Shown: positions 17,034 through 25,485 of the stretch, piece after piece
Layout: each line of letters starts with the position of its first letter
How positions within the stretch are numbered: the first letter of the stretch is position 1
Assembly: GCF_003721595.1 (NCBI RefSeq)
Contig: NZ_RJJR01000016.1
Location: forward strand, 1-64,000
DNA: 64,000 nt
DNA from: Hanamia caeni
GTDB taxonomy: Bacteria > Bacteroidota > Bacteroidia > Chitinophagales > Chitinophagaceae
Direction of reading: 5' to 3'
Notes under the pieces: generated by a model
What the model was told of the DNA's origin: nothing
The model's input: the letters and a program-made list of their open reading frames with translations, nothing else
Database searches by the model: none
Translations under genes and position numbers: made by a program

Positions 17034-18968
17034 TTAATTTACTCTACTTCCACTGCTATGTTTTCGGACTAAAACAAGACGTTCAATTACAATTTTTTTA
17101 TTTTCATCAGGATTAAATTGCAGGGTAATGGTATTTTTAAAATCATCAATGGAAATATCGCATAAATACATTCTTTTCTTTTCTTTCGCAGGCGAATAAA
17201 ACGAAAGTGGCTTACTTACCAAGGTTTGACGCTGCCAAACGGTAAAAGCAGCACCGTTTGCACTCGTCTCGCCATCTGCATACAGCGAATAATTACCCTT
17301 GGGAATTTCTGCCATATCTATTTGTAAGTGCCCTCCTTTTTTTGCAATAAAGGCATTGCTGTTCATTTCAAATGTGCCGTCAAAGCTGAACTTCATTAGC
17401 TGGCGGTACATCATCATGGTATCAGAAATATACACTTGGGTAAGTTCATTAACCGGCTTCTGTGATATGTCAACAGGCGCGGCGGCATAATACAAAGCAA
17501 CTGAAGTATAATCTGTAGGAAAATTATTATTTTCTCCTCCATGTTCCATGGTGTGTTCAATACTTTTTGTAAAACTCATTTTATCTGACAGGAATAAGCG
17601 ATAGCCGCCGGTGTGGGCAAAGGGCAATGAATAATCCAGGGAACCGTGTAAGGGCAAACTCATTTTTCTGTCCCAGCGATCAAGAAGCGCATACCACCCT
17701 CCATTGAAATAATCTTCAGAGCCAGTACCATGCATGGTCATTTTACCATCAATGTGCGTAATATCATCTCCCTCAAAAAACAGCGTCATTCCGGGCCTCA
17801 GGCCCTGTGCCTGAAGAATAGTTGCTACGTACTGTCCTTTACCCTTTCCTTCTAAAAAAACATGAGGCTTCCCCAGTGGTGCATTGATGTCTTTGTTCCA
17901 AAAGGCATAAAATTTACCCTCAGTTACCTGGTTCCTTTTTTCAGGAGAATAATAGATACCTGCTTTTATACGTAATGGCTCCGGCTTCTGTTGGCCCGCC
18001 AGGGGCCGATAGATCAGCTCTATTTTCGCCTTGCTGTCAAACGGCATGGGAAAATAACAATAATTGATACCATTGGCTGAACCCAGCAACAAGCTTTGCA
18101 TAGAGGATTTGCCAAATGCGTAGCCAAAGAAATCAGCGACCGGAGCATATACTGCCGGATATTTCTCATCGTCCCAGGAAATACGGATGTCAATTTGTTT
18201 GTGAAGCCCTGAAAATAATTCAGCGGGTTGCAACTTAATTCCTAAAATTCTGCCACCATTATTGATTGTGGCAATTGTGATGGTTTGCCCGGGCGACAAC
18301 ATTTTATCAGCATGAATCACCTTTGTGCTGGTATTTTTTTCAAGGGAAGGATCGTAAGATTGACTCCATCTTGAAATCAATTTTTCGTAGGAAGATTTTT
18401 CTGCCGTAGTTAAGTTGGGGTCGAAATTTTTTACCTGGTAATCATCCGGAAAACTCCGGTATTGAACCTGGTAAAATTGTATATGCTTTCCCCGTGAAAC
18501 TATTTTACAACCATTGCTGTAAGGAATAGGAAAATAACAGTAATAACCCCCCAGTTGATTGCCGCACAGGGGCAATGTAAAAGGAGCCATTTTACCTGAA
18601 AATAAATCTGAAAATTTGATAGAAAAAGAGGGATGTGCGCTTTCACCAAAATAAAAATCAAGGGTATCCTCATTGGGCGTCGGAGTCCATATCCTGTTGA
18701 TTACCCCATTTCCTGGCGCTTCAAAAAGAACAAGAGATCCGTCAGGATTTTTACGAATAAAAGAATATTTTCCACTGAAGCCATCGTCATTACCTCCAAT
18801 AGTATCATACGATGAAAACTGGCGTACTATATTAAGGCCATTATATTTCGGAAGTTCGTCTATAGAATATAGCCTGTTCAATTCTGTTGAAATGTTGACA
18901 AGTTGCTTTTGCGCATAAGATGGCAACGAGACAGAACCCAAAAAAATGAAAAAAAATAATTTAATCAT
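17034..18968 (-). CDS. DUF2961-family glycoside hydrolase (GH172-like)
   Basis: Exported 644-aa protein with a signal peptide (residues 1-19, SLPSYAQ). The body carries DUF2961 features: NRIWTPTPNEDTLDFYFG, then the conserved motif GTGSEDYFNGGWY (about residues 418-430) with its acidic Glu-Asp pair. DUF2961 proteins are the GH172 family, which includes difructose-dianhydride and alpha-fructofuranosidase or arabinofuranosidase enzymes. A C-terminal beta-sandwich follows. It stands alone between pdhB and trmH, about 10 kb from the SusCD operon; a link to it is not shown. Confidence 0.85.
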   Translation of the reverse strand: MIKLFFFIFLGSVSLPSYAQKQLVNISTELNRLYSIDELPKYNGLNIVRQFSSYDTIGGNDDGFSGKYSFIRKNPDGSLVLFEAPGNGVINRIWTPTPNEDTLDFYFGESAHPSFSIKFSDLFSGKMAPFTLPLCGNQLGGYYCYFPIPYSNGCKIVSRGKHIQFYQVQYRSFPDDYQVKNFDPNLTTAEKSSYEKLISRWSQSYDPSLEKNTSTKVIHADKMLSPGQTITIATINNGGRILGIKLQPAELFSGLHKQIDIRISWDDEKYPAVYAPVADFFGYAFGKSSMQSLLLGSANGINYCYFPMPFDSKAKIELIYRPLAGQQKPEPLRIKAGIYYSPEKRNQVTEGKFYAFWNKDINAPLGKPHVFLEGKGKGQYVATILQAQGLRPGMTLFFEGDDITHIDGKMTMHGTGSEDYFNGGWYALLDRWDRKMSLPLHGSLDYSLPFAHTGGYRLFLSDKMSFTKSIEHTMEHGGENNNFPTDYTSVALYYAAAPVDISQKPVNELTQVYISDTMMMYRQLMKFSFDGTFEMNSNAFIAKKGGHLQIDMAEIPKGNYSLYADGETSANGAAFTVWQRQTLVSKPLSFYSPAKEKKRMYLCDISIDDFKNTITLQFNPDENKKIVIERLVLVRKHSSGSRVN

Positions 18969-19205
18969 AAGTAATAATTTTTTTGACAGTACATATTAAC
19001 TAAATGGAAAGATATATTTCATCTTCTTAATCGGAAAGTGAATGCTTCGAATATACAACTGACATGGTTTATATCGAATGAAATCCGCATATTGCCTAAG
19101 CTACCATTTTATTTTCACTATACTGGCCTGATCGGGGATACCCATTTATTATAAATTATTGCACTTAAACACCTGCTTTATTCCGGCTGCTCATTTTATG
19201 TACAT

Positions 19206-19213
19206 TACTTTTG
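19206..19213 (+). promoter_or_regulatory. -7 promoter element of trmH
   Basis: TACTTTTG (TAnnTTTG), 21 bases before the ATG at 19235. No -33 TTTG at the usual distance. Confidence 0.45.
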
Positions 19214-19234
19214 TAATTCTATTGCCGAAAAATT

Positions 19235-19816
19235 ATGACTCCACAAAGATTCAATCGCCTGACTTCCGTTCTTGAAAAAAGACAACCAGACCTGACTGTA
19301 GTGCTGGAAAACGTATTTGACCCACACAATGTATCCGCAGTAATGCGCACCTGCGATGCTGTGGGAATACAGGATGTTCATATTTTGAACGATAGAATTC
19401 CACCGCATAAAAAATGGGGCTATAGAAGTTCGTCCACTGCTGCCGAATGGCTCTCCGTACATCAATTTACCAACGCGGAAGAATGCTTTGCCGAAGTGAA
19501 AAAAAATTACGACACAATTTATACGGCTTATCTTGGCGAACAATCAGTAAATCTTTATTCTTTAGATCTTACACAATCTGTTGCGCTGGTATTTGGCAAT
19601 GAAACATTCGGGATTAGCGAACACATTCGCCAATATACCGATGGAGATTTTATTATTCCGCAGGCCGGCATCATTAAGTCTCTGAACATTTCAGTTGCAT
19701 GTGCTGTCACTTTATATGAAGCTTACCGGCAGAAATCCGCTAAAGGCCATTATAATAAATCGCGGCTACCGCATGAAAAAAAACTTGATTTACAAAAACA
19801 GTGGAAACTGGTTTAG
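19235..19816 (+). CDS. trmH: tRNA (guanosine-18-2'-O)-methyltransferase-like SpoU enzyme
   Basis: SPOUT-class 2'-O-ribose methyltransferase using S-adenosylmethionine. The three SpoU motifs are visible: motif 1 LENVFDPHNVSAVMRTCDAVG (about residues 28-48), motif 2 ALVFGNETFGIS (about 120-131), and motif 3 IKSLNISVACAVTLYEAYRQ (about 148-167), the trefoil-knot SAM site. The N-terminal helix RFNRLTSVLEKRQPDL is typical of TrmH rather than RlmB, which has a longer L30e-like N-domain. 193 aa. Followed by groES with its own promoter. Confidence 0.88.
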   Translation: MTPQRFNRLTSVLEKRQPDLTVVLENVFDPHNVSAVMRTCDAVGIQDVHILNDRIPPHKKWGYRSSSTAAEWLSVHQFTNAEECFAEVKKNYDTIYTAYLGEQSVNLYSLDLTQSVALVFGNETFGISEHIRQYTDGDFIIPQAGIIKSLNISVACAVTLYEAYRQKSAKGHYNKSRLPHEKKLDLQKQWKLV

Positions 19817-19861
19817 TATCACCAGCTTAATGCAATTTTGACGCATTCTTTTTCATACCAA

Positions 19862-19900
19862 ACTGACATTCATTTCATTTTACTGACAACAAAACTGACA
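19862..19900 (+). promoter_or_regulatory. three ACTGACA direct repeats upstream of groES
   Basis: ACTGACA occurs at 19862, 19882 and 19894 (20- and 12-base spacing), directly upstream of the groES promoter. No CIRCE inverted repeat (TTAGCACTC-N9-GAGTGCTAA) is present. Possibly a heat-shock or activator site; function inferred from position only. Confidence 0.4.
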
Positions 19901-19925
19901 AATTTCTTTGGTACAATTATTCGTG

Positions 19926-19933
19926 TACATTTG
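19926..19933 (+). promoter_or_regulatory. -7 promoter element of groESL
   Basis: TACATTTG (TAnnTTTG), 35 bases before the groES ATG, with TTTG at 19907-19910 (15-base spacing, shorter than consensus). Confidence 0.55.
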
Positions 19934-19968
19934 CAACCCAAATAATAAATTAAATAAATTTAACAATT

Positions 19969-20268
19969 ATGGCAAAACAAAATTTTGAACTCTTTGATGA
20001 CAGGGTTCTGGTTAAACCCAATGCAGCAGAAGAAAAAACTGCGGGTGGAATTATCATTCCGGATACCGCTAAGGAAAAACCTCAAAAGGGTACTGTAGTA
20101 GCAGTTGGAAAAGGAAAGTATGCAGAACAAACCGGCAACCTGATTCCTTTACAAATAAAAGAAGGCGATACAGTAATGTATGGCAAATATGGCGGCACAG
20201 AAATCAGCATTGAGGGAGAAGATTACCTTATCATGCGCGCATCTGACATCCTTATGAAAATTAGTTAA
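19969..20268 (+). CDS. groS: co-chaperonin GroES
   Basis: Heptameric lid of the GroEL chaperonin. The 99-aa Cpn10 fold is intact: PLxDRVLVKP-type start (LFDDRVLVKPNAAEEKTAGGIIIPDTAKEKP), the mobile loop around residues 19-36 with GGIIIP, the KEGDTVMYGKYGGTEI strand and C-terminal DYLIMRASDILMKI. The ATG is preceded by an A-rich tract. Operon with groL 29 bases downstream. Confidence 0.98.
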   Translation: MAKQNFELFDDRVLVKPNAAEEKTAGGIIIPDTAKEKPQKGTVVAVGKGKYAEQTGNLIPLQIKEGDTVMYGKYGGTEISIEGEDYLIMRASDILMKIS

Positions 20269-20297
20269 TTCAATAAATAAAAAGAAAAATAAATATT

Positions 20298-21944
20298 ATG
20301 GCTAAACAAATATTTTTTGACATAGACGCCCGCAATAAAATGAAAAAGGGTGTTGACACGCTGGCCAACGCGGTAAAAGTAACCTTAGGCCCTAAAGGCA
20401 GAAACGTAGTGATTGAAAAGAAATTCGGCGCTCCACAAATAACCAAAGATGGTGTAACGGTTGCTAAAGAAATTGAACTTGAAGACCCTATCGAAAACAT
20501 GGGCGCGCAAATGGTAAAGGAAGTAGCTTCAAAAACTGCTGACATTGCCGGAGATGGTACCACTACTGCTACTGTTCTTGCACAGTCAATCATCAGCGAA
20601 GGATTGCGTAACGTAGCTGCCGGAGCAAACCCAATGGATTTGAAAAGAGGCATTGATAAAGCAGTTAAATCAGTAGTAGAAAGCCTGAAAAAACAATCTG
20701 TTACCGTTGGAAATGACAATGATAAAATCAAACAGGTGGCTTCTATTTCTGCCAACAATGAAGAATCTATCGGAAGCCTGATTGCTGAAGCTATGCAAAA
20801 AGTAGGTAAAGAAGGGGTAATCACTGTTGAAGAAGCAAAAGGTACTGATACTACCGTTGAAGTGGTAGAAGGTATGCAGTTCGACAGGGGTTATGTATCG
20901 CCTTATTTCGTTACCAACAGCGAAAAAATGCAGGCTGAACTCGATAATCCTTACATTCTTATTTATGACAAGAAGATTTCTTCAATGAAAGATATTCTTC
21001 ACATTCTTGAGAAAGTAGCTCAAAGCGGTCGTCCGTTGTTGATTATTTCTGAAGATTTGGAAGGAGAAGCATTGGCTACTTTGGTGGTTAATAAATTACG
21101 TGGCACTTTAAAAGTTGCTGCTGTAAAAGCTCCCGGCTTTGGTGACAGAAGAAAAGAAATGTTGCAGGATATCGCCGTTCTTACAAATGGAACTGTTATC
21201 AGCGAAGAACAGGGTTATAAGCTGGAAGGTGTAGATCTTAATGCTCTTGGCCAGGCTGCTGCCGTAACTATTGATAAAGACAATACCACTATAGTTGATG
21301 GTAAAGGCGACAAAAATGACATCACTGCAAGAGTGAACCAGATAAAAGCACAAATCGAAACTACCACTTCAGATTATGATAAAGAAAAATTACAGGAACG
21401 CCTTGCTAAATTAAGCGGCGGTGTTGCAGTTTTGTATGTAGGCGCTGCTTCTGAAGTAGAAATGAAAGAAAAGAAAGACAGGGTGGACGATGCGCTTCAT
21501 GCAACAAGAGCTGCCGTTGAAGAAGGAATTGTTCCAGGTGGTGGTGTTGCGTATGTTCGCGCTATTCAAAGCCTTGAAAAGCTTGAAGGAGCCAATGATG
21601 ATGAAAACACAGGCATCCAGATTATCAAACGTGCTGTGGAAGAACCTCTTCGCCAGATTGTAATCAACAGCGGAATTGAAGGCAGCATTGTGGTTCAGAA
21701 AATTAAAGAAGGCAAAAAAGATTATGGCTTTAATGCCCGCACAGAAGTGTATGAAAATCTTCTTGCAGCCGGTGTAATAGACCCAACCAAGGTTACAAGA
21801 ATCGCATTGGAAAATGCCGCTTCTATTGCCGGAATGTTACTGACTACCGAATGTGTAATTTCTGACAAACCTGAAAAAGAAAAACCAGGAATGCCTCCAA
21901 TGGGTGGCGGAATGGGCGGTGGAATGGGTGATATGGGTTATTAA
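20298..21944 (+). CDS. groL: chaperonin GroEL
   Basis: 60-kDa chaperonin that folds proteins in an ATP-driven double-ring cage with GroES. The ATP-site motifs TLGPKGRNVVIEKKFG (about residues 30-45) and DGTTTATVLAQ (about 86-96), hinge and apical sequences and the signature AAVEEGIVPGGGVAY (about 405-419) are all present. The C-terminus is the Gly/Met-rich tail (GGGMGGGMGDMGY). 548 aa, full length. A strong terminator follows. Confidence 0.99.
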   Translation: MAKQIFFDIDARNKMKKGVDTLANAVKVTLGPKGRNVVIEKKFGAPQITKDGVTVAKEIELEDPIENMGAQMVKEVASKTADIAGDGTTTATVLAQSIISEGLRNVAAGANPMDLKRGIDKAVKSVVESLKKQSVTVGNDNDKIKQVASISANNEESIGSLIAEAMQKVGKEGVITVEEAKGTDTTVEVVEGMQFDRGYVSPYFVTNSEKMQAELDNPYILIYDKKISSMKDILHILEKVAQSGRPLLIISEDLEGEALATLVVNKLRGTLKVAAVKAPGFGDRRKEMLQDIAVLTNGTVISEEQGYKLEGVDLNALGQAAAVTIDKDNTTIVDGKGDKNDITARVNQIKAQIETTTSDYDKEKLQERLAKLSGGVAVLYVGAASEVEMKEKKDRVDDALHATRAAVEEGIVPGGGVAYVRAIQSLEKLEGANDDENTGIQIIKRAVEEPLRQIVINSGIEGSIVVQKIKEGKKDYGFNARTEVYENLLAAGVIDPTKVTRIALENAASIAGMLLTTECVISDKPEKEKPGMPPMGGGMGGGMGDMGY

Positions 21945-21984
21945 TCCTTACCCTTCTATCCAAAATATAGAAATGTTTAAGTTG

Positions 21985-22018
21985 AATCCCTTTGCAGTAA
22001 TGCGAAGGGATTTTTTTT
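21985..22018 (+). terminator. rho-independent terminator of groESL
   Basis: A 12-bp stem (AATCCCTTTGCA pairing with TGCGAAGGGATT, one G-T wobble) closed by a GTAA tetraloop and followed by eight T residues. Confidence 0.9.
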
Positions 22019-22091
22019 GGATAAAACCTTGCAAGTTTCTAAAAACTGAACGGTTGGTGAGAACAGTGAACGAATGAAAAACGTGATTTTT

Positions 22092-22178
22092 TTATTCCGC
22101 TTTTTGATAATTTTTCATCGCTTCTTCTATTTGACCATCTAAAAAGCGATTCCTTACATCAATAGCCGAATCCATCAT
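22092..22178 (-). CDS. possible 28-aa peptide overlapping the GT2 stop
   Basis: Its ATG overlaps the glycosyltransferase TGA in an ATGA arrangement, typical of translational coupling. It encodes MMDSAIDVRNRFLDGQIEE and ends YQKAE. It may be a genuine small protein, a remnant of a longer gene, or chance. No family recognised. Confidence 0.25.
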   Translation of the reverse strand: MMDSAIDVRNRFLDGQIEEAMKNYQKAE

Positions 22179-23308
22179 TTCCACTTCTTCGCTGGCTTTT
22201 TAAAAACAGAGGTTGCAAAAAACAGGTAGTAAAAAAACATCCAGATATCAAAGACAACAAACCAGGGGAACAAATCCTTTTCATCTAACTTTTGTGTAGC
22301 CTTATACATAATAATGCCTTGTGTTAAAAGGCGTATTCCAAAAACGATTAAGGTTAGCTTCCACCCAAAAAAAAATAAGCAAACGACAAATAACGGATAG
22401 AACGCAAATTGTGAAAATGCATACAAGCCCAAAAGGAATTTATGGCTTCTCTTATAAAATTTGCTGGTAGTGTAATGCCGTTTCTTCTGCTTCACCCATT
22501 GTTTCCAGGTTTTGGGTGCGGCCGATAAAGTAAACGCATCTTTATCAACCACAATAGCTGTGTTCCTTTTGTTTGCTGCGTCGTTGATAAACAGATCATC
22601 ATCGCCGCCGGGAATATGATGATGCGCTGAAAAGCCCTTGTGCCTGATAAATACCGACTTCTTATAGCTGAGATTTCTGCCAACGCCCATATATGGAATT
22701 CCGCCTAATGCAAAAGATAAATACTGCAATGCGGTATGGAATGTTTCCCATCTTACCAATTTATTTAATAGTCCTTTGGTTTTATGCATAGCGCCATAAC
22801 CAAGCACAATCTCAATTCCATCATGAAAACCCTGCTGCATTTTTTCTATCCAAAACTCAGATGCGGGCACGCAATCTGCATCGGTAAGCAACACAATTTC
22901 ATGTTTTGCGGCCTTGATTCCCATGCTGAGCGGAAATTTTTTACCGGGGATAAAACGCGCTTCCTGCTTCAATTCAATGATGTTGAGGTTTCTGAATGTG
23001 CGCTGAAATTCTTCAAGAATGTATTTGCTTTCGTCAAGCGAATTATCATTTACAACAATTACCTCATGCGTAGTTTTATATTTTTGAACGAGGGCGCCCG
23101 GCAAATTTTTTACCAGGTTCTCAGCCTCATCCCTTGCACAAATAACTACGGAAACGGGGTGTGTTTGCGAAATGCTTTTTGTTTTTTCTTTGTATAAAAC
23201 CAACCTCAAAAAGAAAAATAAATAATAGAATAATTGTATAAAAGTGATTATACAAAAAGCAAGAAAAATAATATTCCCAGGATCATTTAAAAGTTCAGTC
23301 AGTTTCAT
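22175..23308 (-). CDS. membrane-bound family 2 glycosyltransferase
   Basis: 377-aa processive-type GT2. An N-terminal membrane helix (IIFLAFCIITFIQLFYYLFFF) precedes the GT-A domain with VVICARDEAENL, the DxD-type metal site TDADC (about residue 139), the acidic GGDDDLFIND segment (about 235) and the QKKRHY motif, a Q/RxxRW-like acceptor-site element. C-terminal membrane helices (FYPLFVVCLFFFGW, WFVVFDIWMFFYYLFF) follow. Probably builds an envelope glycan or glycolipid; sugar unknown. A -7 promoter box abuts the start codon. Confidence 0.88.
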   Translation of the reverse strand: MKLTELLNDPGNIIFLAFCIITFIQLFYYLFFFLRLVLYKEKTKSISQTHPVSVVICARDEAENLVKNLPGALVQKYKTTHEVIVVNDNSLDESKYILEEFQRTFRNLNIIELKQEARFIPGKKFPLSMGIKAAKHEIVLLTDADCVPASEFWIEKMQQGFHDGIEIVLGYGAMHKTKGLLNKLVRWETFHTALQYLSFALGGIPYMGVGRNLSYKKSVFIRHKGFSAHHHIPGGDDDLFINDAANKRNTAIVVDKDAFTLSAAPKTWKQWVKQKKRHYTTSKFYKRSHKFLLGLYAFSQFAFYPLFVVCLFFFGWKLTLIVFGIRLLTQGIIMYKATQKLDEKDLFPWFVVFDIWMFFYYLFFATSVFKKPAKKWK

Positions 23309-23315
23309 CAGGATG

Positions 23316-23323
23316 CAAACTTA
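23316..23323 (-). promoter_or_regulatory. -7 promoter element abutting the GT2 gene
   Basis: Minus strand TAAGTTTG (TAnnTTTG) with 7 bases to the ATG, the same spacing as at pyrB, predicting a near-leaderless mRNA. Confidence 0.35.
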
Positions 23324-23385
23324 CTTTCGTTTAGGAATAGCGGCAAAAAATTTAAATAACATGAAAAGTATAGGAAATCAACCAA

Positions 23386-23787
23386 TTACGGTGTGAATAA
23401 TTTAAGTCCCAAAATAAATTTAAAATCTTTCACATTATATGTATAAAGCTCAAAACCTGAAATCAAAGCAGTGGCAGCAATAATGCTGTCTGGAAGCAGA
23501 AGCCCATGACTTAAACGGTATTTTTGAATAAGCTCGAAAGATTGAATCGTAATATCATTATTAATCAATGCGATATTAAACCTGCTAAGCTTTTTTGAAA
23601 TTTTCGTCATATCAGTTTTTGAAATGGCACCAAGCATTAATTCCATTTTAGTTATTGCTGATAACATTACATTATCAAGCCCAATAGATTTTTCAAGTGT
23701 TGATTTTGTAATCTCATGACGTAGATTATGCGAGTCCCAATAATCGATCATTACATCAGTGTCGCAAATTATTATTTTCTTTTCCAT
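23386..23787 (-). CDS. PIN-domain toxin (VapC-like ribonuclease)
   Basis: 133-aa PIN-domain nuclease, the toxin half of a type II toxin-antitoxin pair. Conserved acidic residues are in place: Asp9/Asp11 (ICDTDVMIDYW), Glu49 (TKMELMLGA), Asp100 (LLLPDSIIAATAL) and Asp121 (TYNVKDF), which together bind Mg2+ for RNA cleavage. The start overlaps the antitoxin end by 16 bases, so translation is coupled. Target (tRNA, rRNA or other RNA) unknown. Confidence 0.88.
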   Translation of the reverse strand: MEKKIIICDTDVMIDYWDSHNLRHEITKSTLEKSIGLDNVMLSAITKMELMLGAISKTDMTKISKKLSRFNIALINNDITIQSFELIQKYRLSHGLLLPDSIIAATALISGFELYTYNVKDFKFILGLKLFTP

Positions 23788-24017
23788 GCATTTTTTCTAA
23801 GCTCTGATGGATTAATATTCCTGCCTGTAAAAATTTCATGAAGATCACTGGTATCAATTGAACTATCGCCGGGAATTACGGTAATGCTATTTAAATCAAT
23901 TTGGTTTTCTTTCCGGGAGGAATGCGGTAGCCTGATTTCAAAATCAAAATATTTGGCAAAATCATGCAGAGCTTCAAGCGCTCTTTTATTTTTATATTTT
24001 ATGATTATCTCTGGCAT
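23772..24017 (-). CDS. antitoxin partner of the PIN toxin
   Basis: 81-aa protein directly upstream of and overlapping the PIN toxin, the usual antitoxin position. The N-terminal part (IIIKYKNKRALEALHDFAKYFDFEI) looks like an alpha/beta segment; the C-terminal part is polar and likely wraps the toxin (DLHEIFTGRNINPSELRKNAW). No clear ribbon-helix-helix or AbrB motif is visible, so the DNA-binding fold is uncertain; the assignment rests mainly on context. Confidence 0.75.
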   Translation of the reverse strand: MPEIIIKYKNKRALEALHDFAKYFDFEIRLPHSSRKENQIDLNSITVIPGDSSIDTSDLHEIFTGRNINPSELRKNAWKRK

Positions 24018-24166
24018 AACTTTCTTTCAAAGTTAAAGAAAAGGAAGGATTCCTTTTATGAATTCAAAGTTTCAAAACTTTTTAATTTTTATAATATTAA
24101 TTGAACCCAAAATAAAAATTCCCGTTATTTCCTGCTTTACTGTAAAATAAAACTTTTTCAATCGTA

Positions 24167-24174
24167 TATCTTTG
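24167..24174 (+). promoter_or_regulatory. -7 promoter element of tgt
   Basis: TATCTTTG (TAnnTTTG), 24 bases before the tgt ATG. No -33 match. Confidence 0.45.
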
Positions 24175-24198
24175 CAGCCCTTTTAAACAGGGTTTTCG

Positions 24199-25338
24199 AT
24201 GGCTGACTTACAATTCACACTACAACATGCTGATACTTCTACAAAAGCGCGTGCAGGAAAAATCAGGACGGACCATGGTGAAATCCTGACGCCAATCTTT
24301 ATGCCTGTGGGTACAGTTGGAAGTGTGAAAGCCCTGACGCAACAACAATTAAAAGATGACGTTCATGCACAGATTATTTTAGGCAATACTTATCATTTAT
24401 ATATGCGCCCAGGTTTAGATGTTTTGGAAGCAGCCGGAGGTTTACATAAATTTATGAATTGGGAAAAACCAATACTAACAGACAGCGGCGGCTACCAGGT
24501 ATTTTCTTTAAGTGGCACAAGAAAAATCTCTGAAGAAGGTGTAGTATTTCAGAGTCATATTGATGGCAGCAAACACTTATTTTCGCCTGAAAAAGTCATT
24601 GACATCCAACGAATCATTGGCGCCGATATTATAATGGCTTTTGACGAATGCCCGCCTGGAGCAAGCGAATATTCTTATGCAAAAAAATCTTTGGAATTAA
24701 CCAATCGCTGGCTTGACCGTTGCTTTCAAAGATTTCATGAAACGGAAAATAAATACGGTTATTCACAGAATTTATTTCCCATTGTCCAGGGGGGCGTGCA
24801 TCATGAACTACGAAAAATTTCATGCGAATATGTTTCTTCAAAAGAAGCAACAGGAAATGCAATCGGCGGATTAAGCGTTGGCGAGCCTACTGAAAAGATG
24901 TATGAAATATGTGGGCTTTGTTGTGAAAATCTCCCTGTTAATAAACCACGCTATTTAATGGGCGTAGGTACGCCGTGGAATATTCTTGAATGCATCTCAT
25001 TGGGCGTAGACATGTTTGATTGTGTAATGCCCACACGCAATGGCCGCAATGCCATGCTTTTTACAAATCGGGGAATTATCAATATTGACAACAAAAAATG
25101 GGAAAAAGATTTTTCGCCGATTGATGAAGAACTGGAAAATGAGGTAAGCAATTATTATAGCAAGGCCTATCTCAGGCATTTAATAAAATCAAAGGAAATT
25201 TTGGGATTACAGATTGCGAGCATTCATAATTTAGCTTTTTATCTCCACATTGTGCGGCAGGCAAGGGTTCAGATACAAAATGGAAATTTTGCTTCATGGA
25301 AAAAAGAAATGGCTGTTCAATGGCAGCATCGTTTATAG
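24199..25338 (+). CDS. tgt: tRNA-guanine transglycosylase
   Basis: Exchanges guanine-34 of GUN-anticodon tRNAs for the queuosine precursor preQ1. 379-aa TIM-barrel enzyme with PVGTVGSVKALT, ILGNTYHLYMRPG, the substrate-pocket Asp in LTDSGGYQVFSL (about residue 95), the nucleophilic Asp in GVDMFDCVMPTRNGRN (about residue 274), RYLMGVGTPWNI, and downstream His in the zinc region (NNYYSKAYLRHLIKSKE). The zinc cysteines are not obvious in the usual CxCxxC form: near the C-terminus I see DCVMPTR but no CxC before YLRHL. Otherwise typical. Confidence 0.93.
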   Translation: MADLQFTLQHADTSTKARAGKIRTDHGEILTPIFMPVGTVGSVKALTQQQLKDDVHAQIILGNTYHLYMRPGLDVLEAAGGLHKFMNWEKPILTDSGGYQVFSLSGTRKISEEGVVFQSHIDGSKHLFSPEKVIDIQRIIGADIIMAFDECPPGASEYSYAKKSLELTNRWLDRCFQRFHETENKYGYSQNLFPIVQGGVHHELRKISCEYVSSKEATGNAIGGLSVGEPTEKMYEICGLCCENLPVNKPRYLMGVGTPWNILECISLGVDMFDCVMPTRNGRNAMLFTNRGIINIDNKKWEKDFSPIDEELENEVSNYYSKAYLRHLIKSKEILGLQIASIHNLAFYLHIVRQARVQIQNGNFASWKKEMAVQWQHRL

Positions 25339-25421
25339 CTGCCTTATCTTTTTCATGTTGATTTTCAGATAAATTTTAATGAAGAAATAGCACAAAATTT
25401 TTAACTTCACGAATAAGAGAA

Positions 25422-25436
25422 CTACTTTCAAAGTAG
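25422..25436. promoter_or_regulatory. 15-bp palindrome in the LysM gene promoter
   Basis: CTACTTT-C-AAAGTAG, perfect, lying just upstream of the -7 box at 25438, i.e. in the promoter spacer. Operator candidate. Confidence 0.4.
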
Positions 25437-25437
25437 A

Positions 25438-25445
25438 TACATTTG
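25438..25445 (+). promoter_or_regulatory. -7 promoter element of the LysM gene
   Basis: TACATTTG (TAnnTTTG), 40 bases before the ATG at 25486. Confidence 0.45.
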
Positions 25446-25485
25446 CAAACACCAAAGGCAGGCTTTTTTAAAGCTTTTATTTTTT

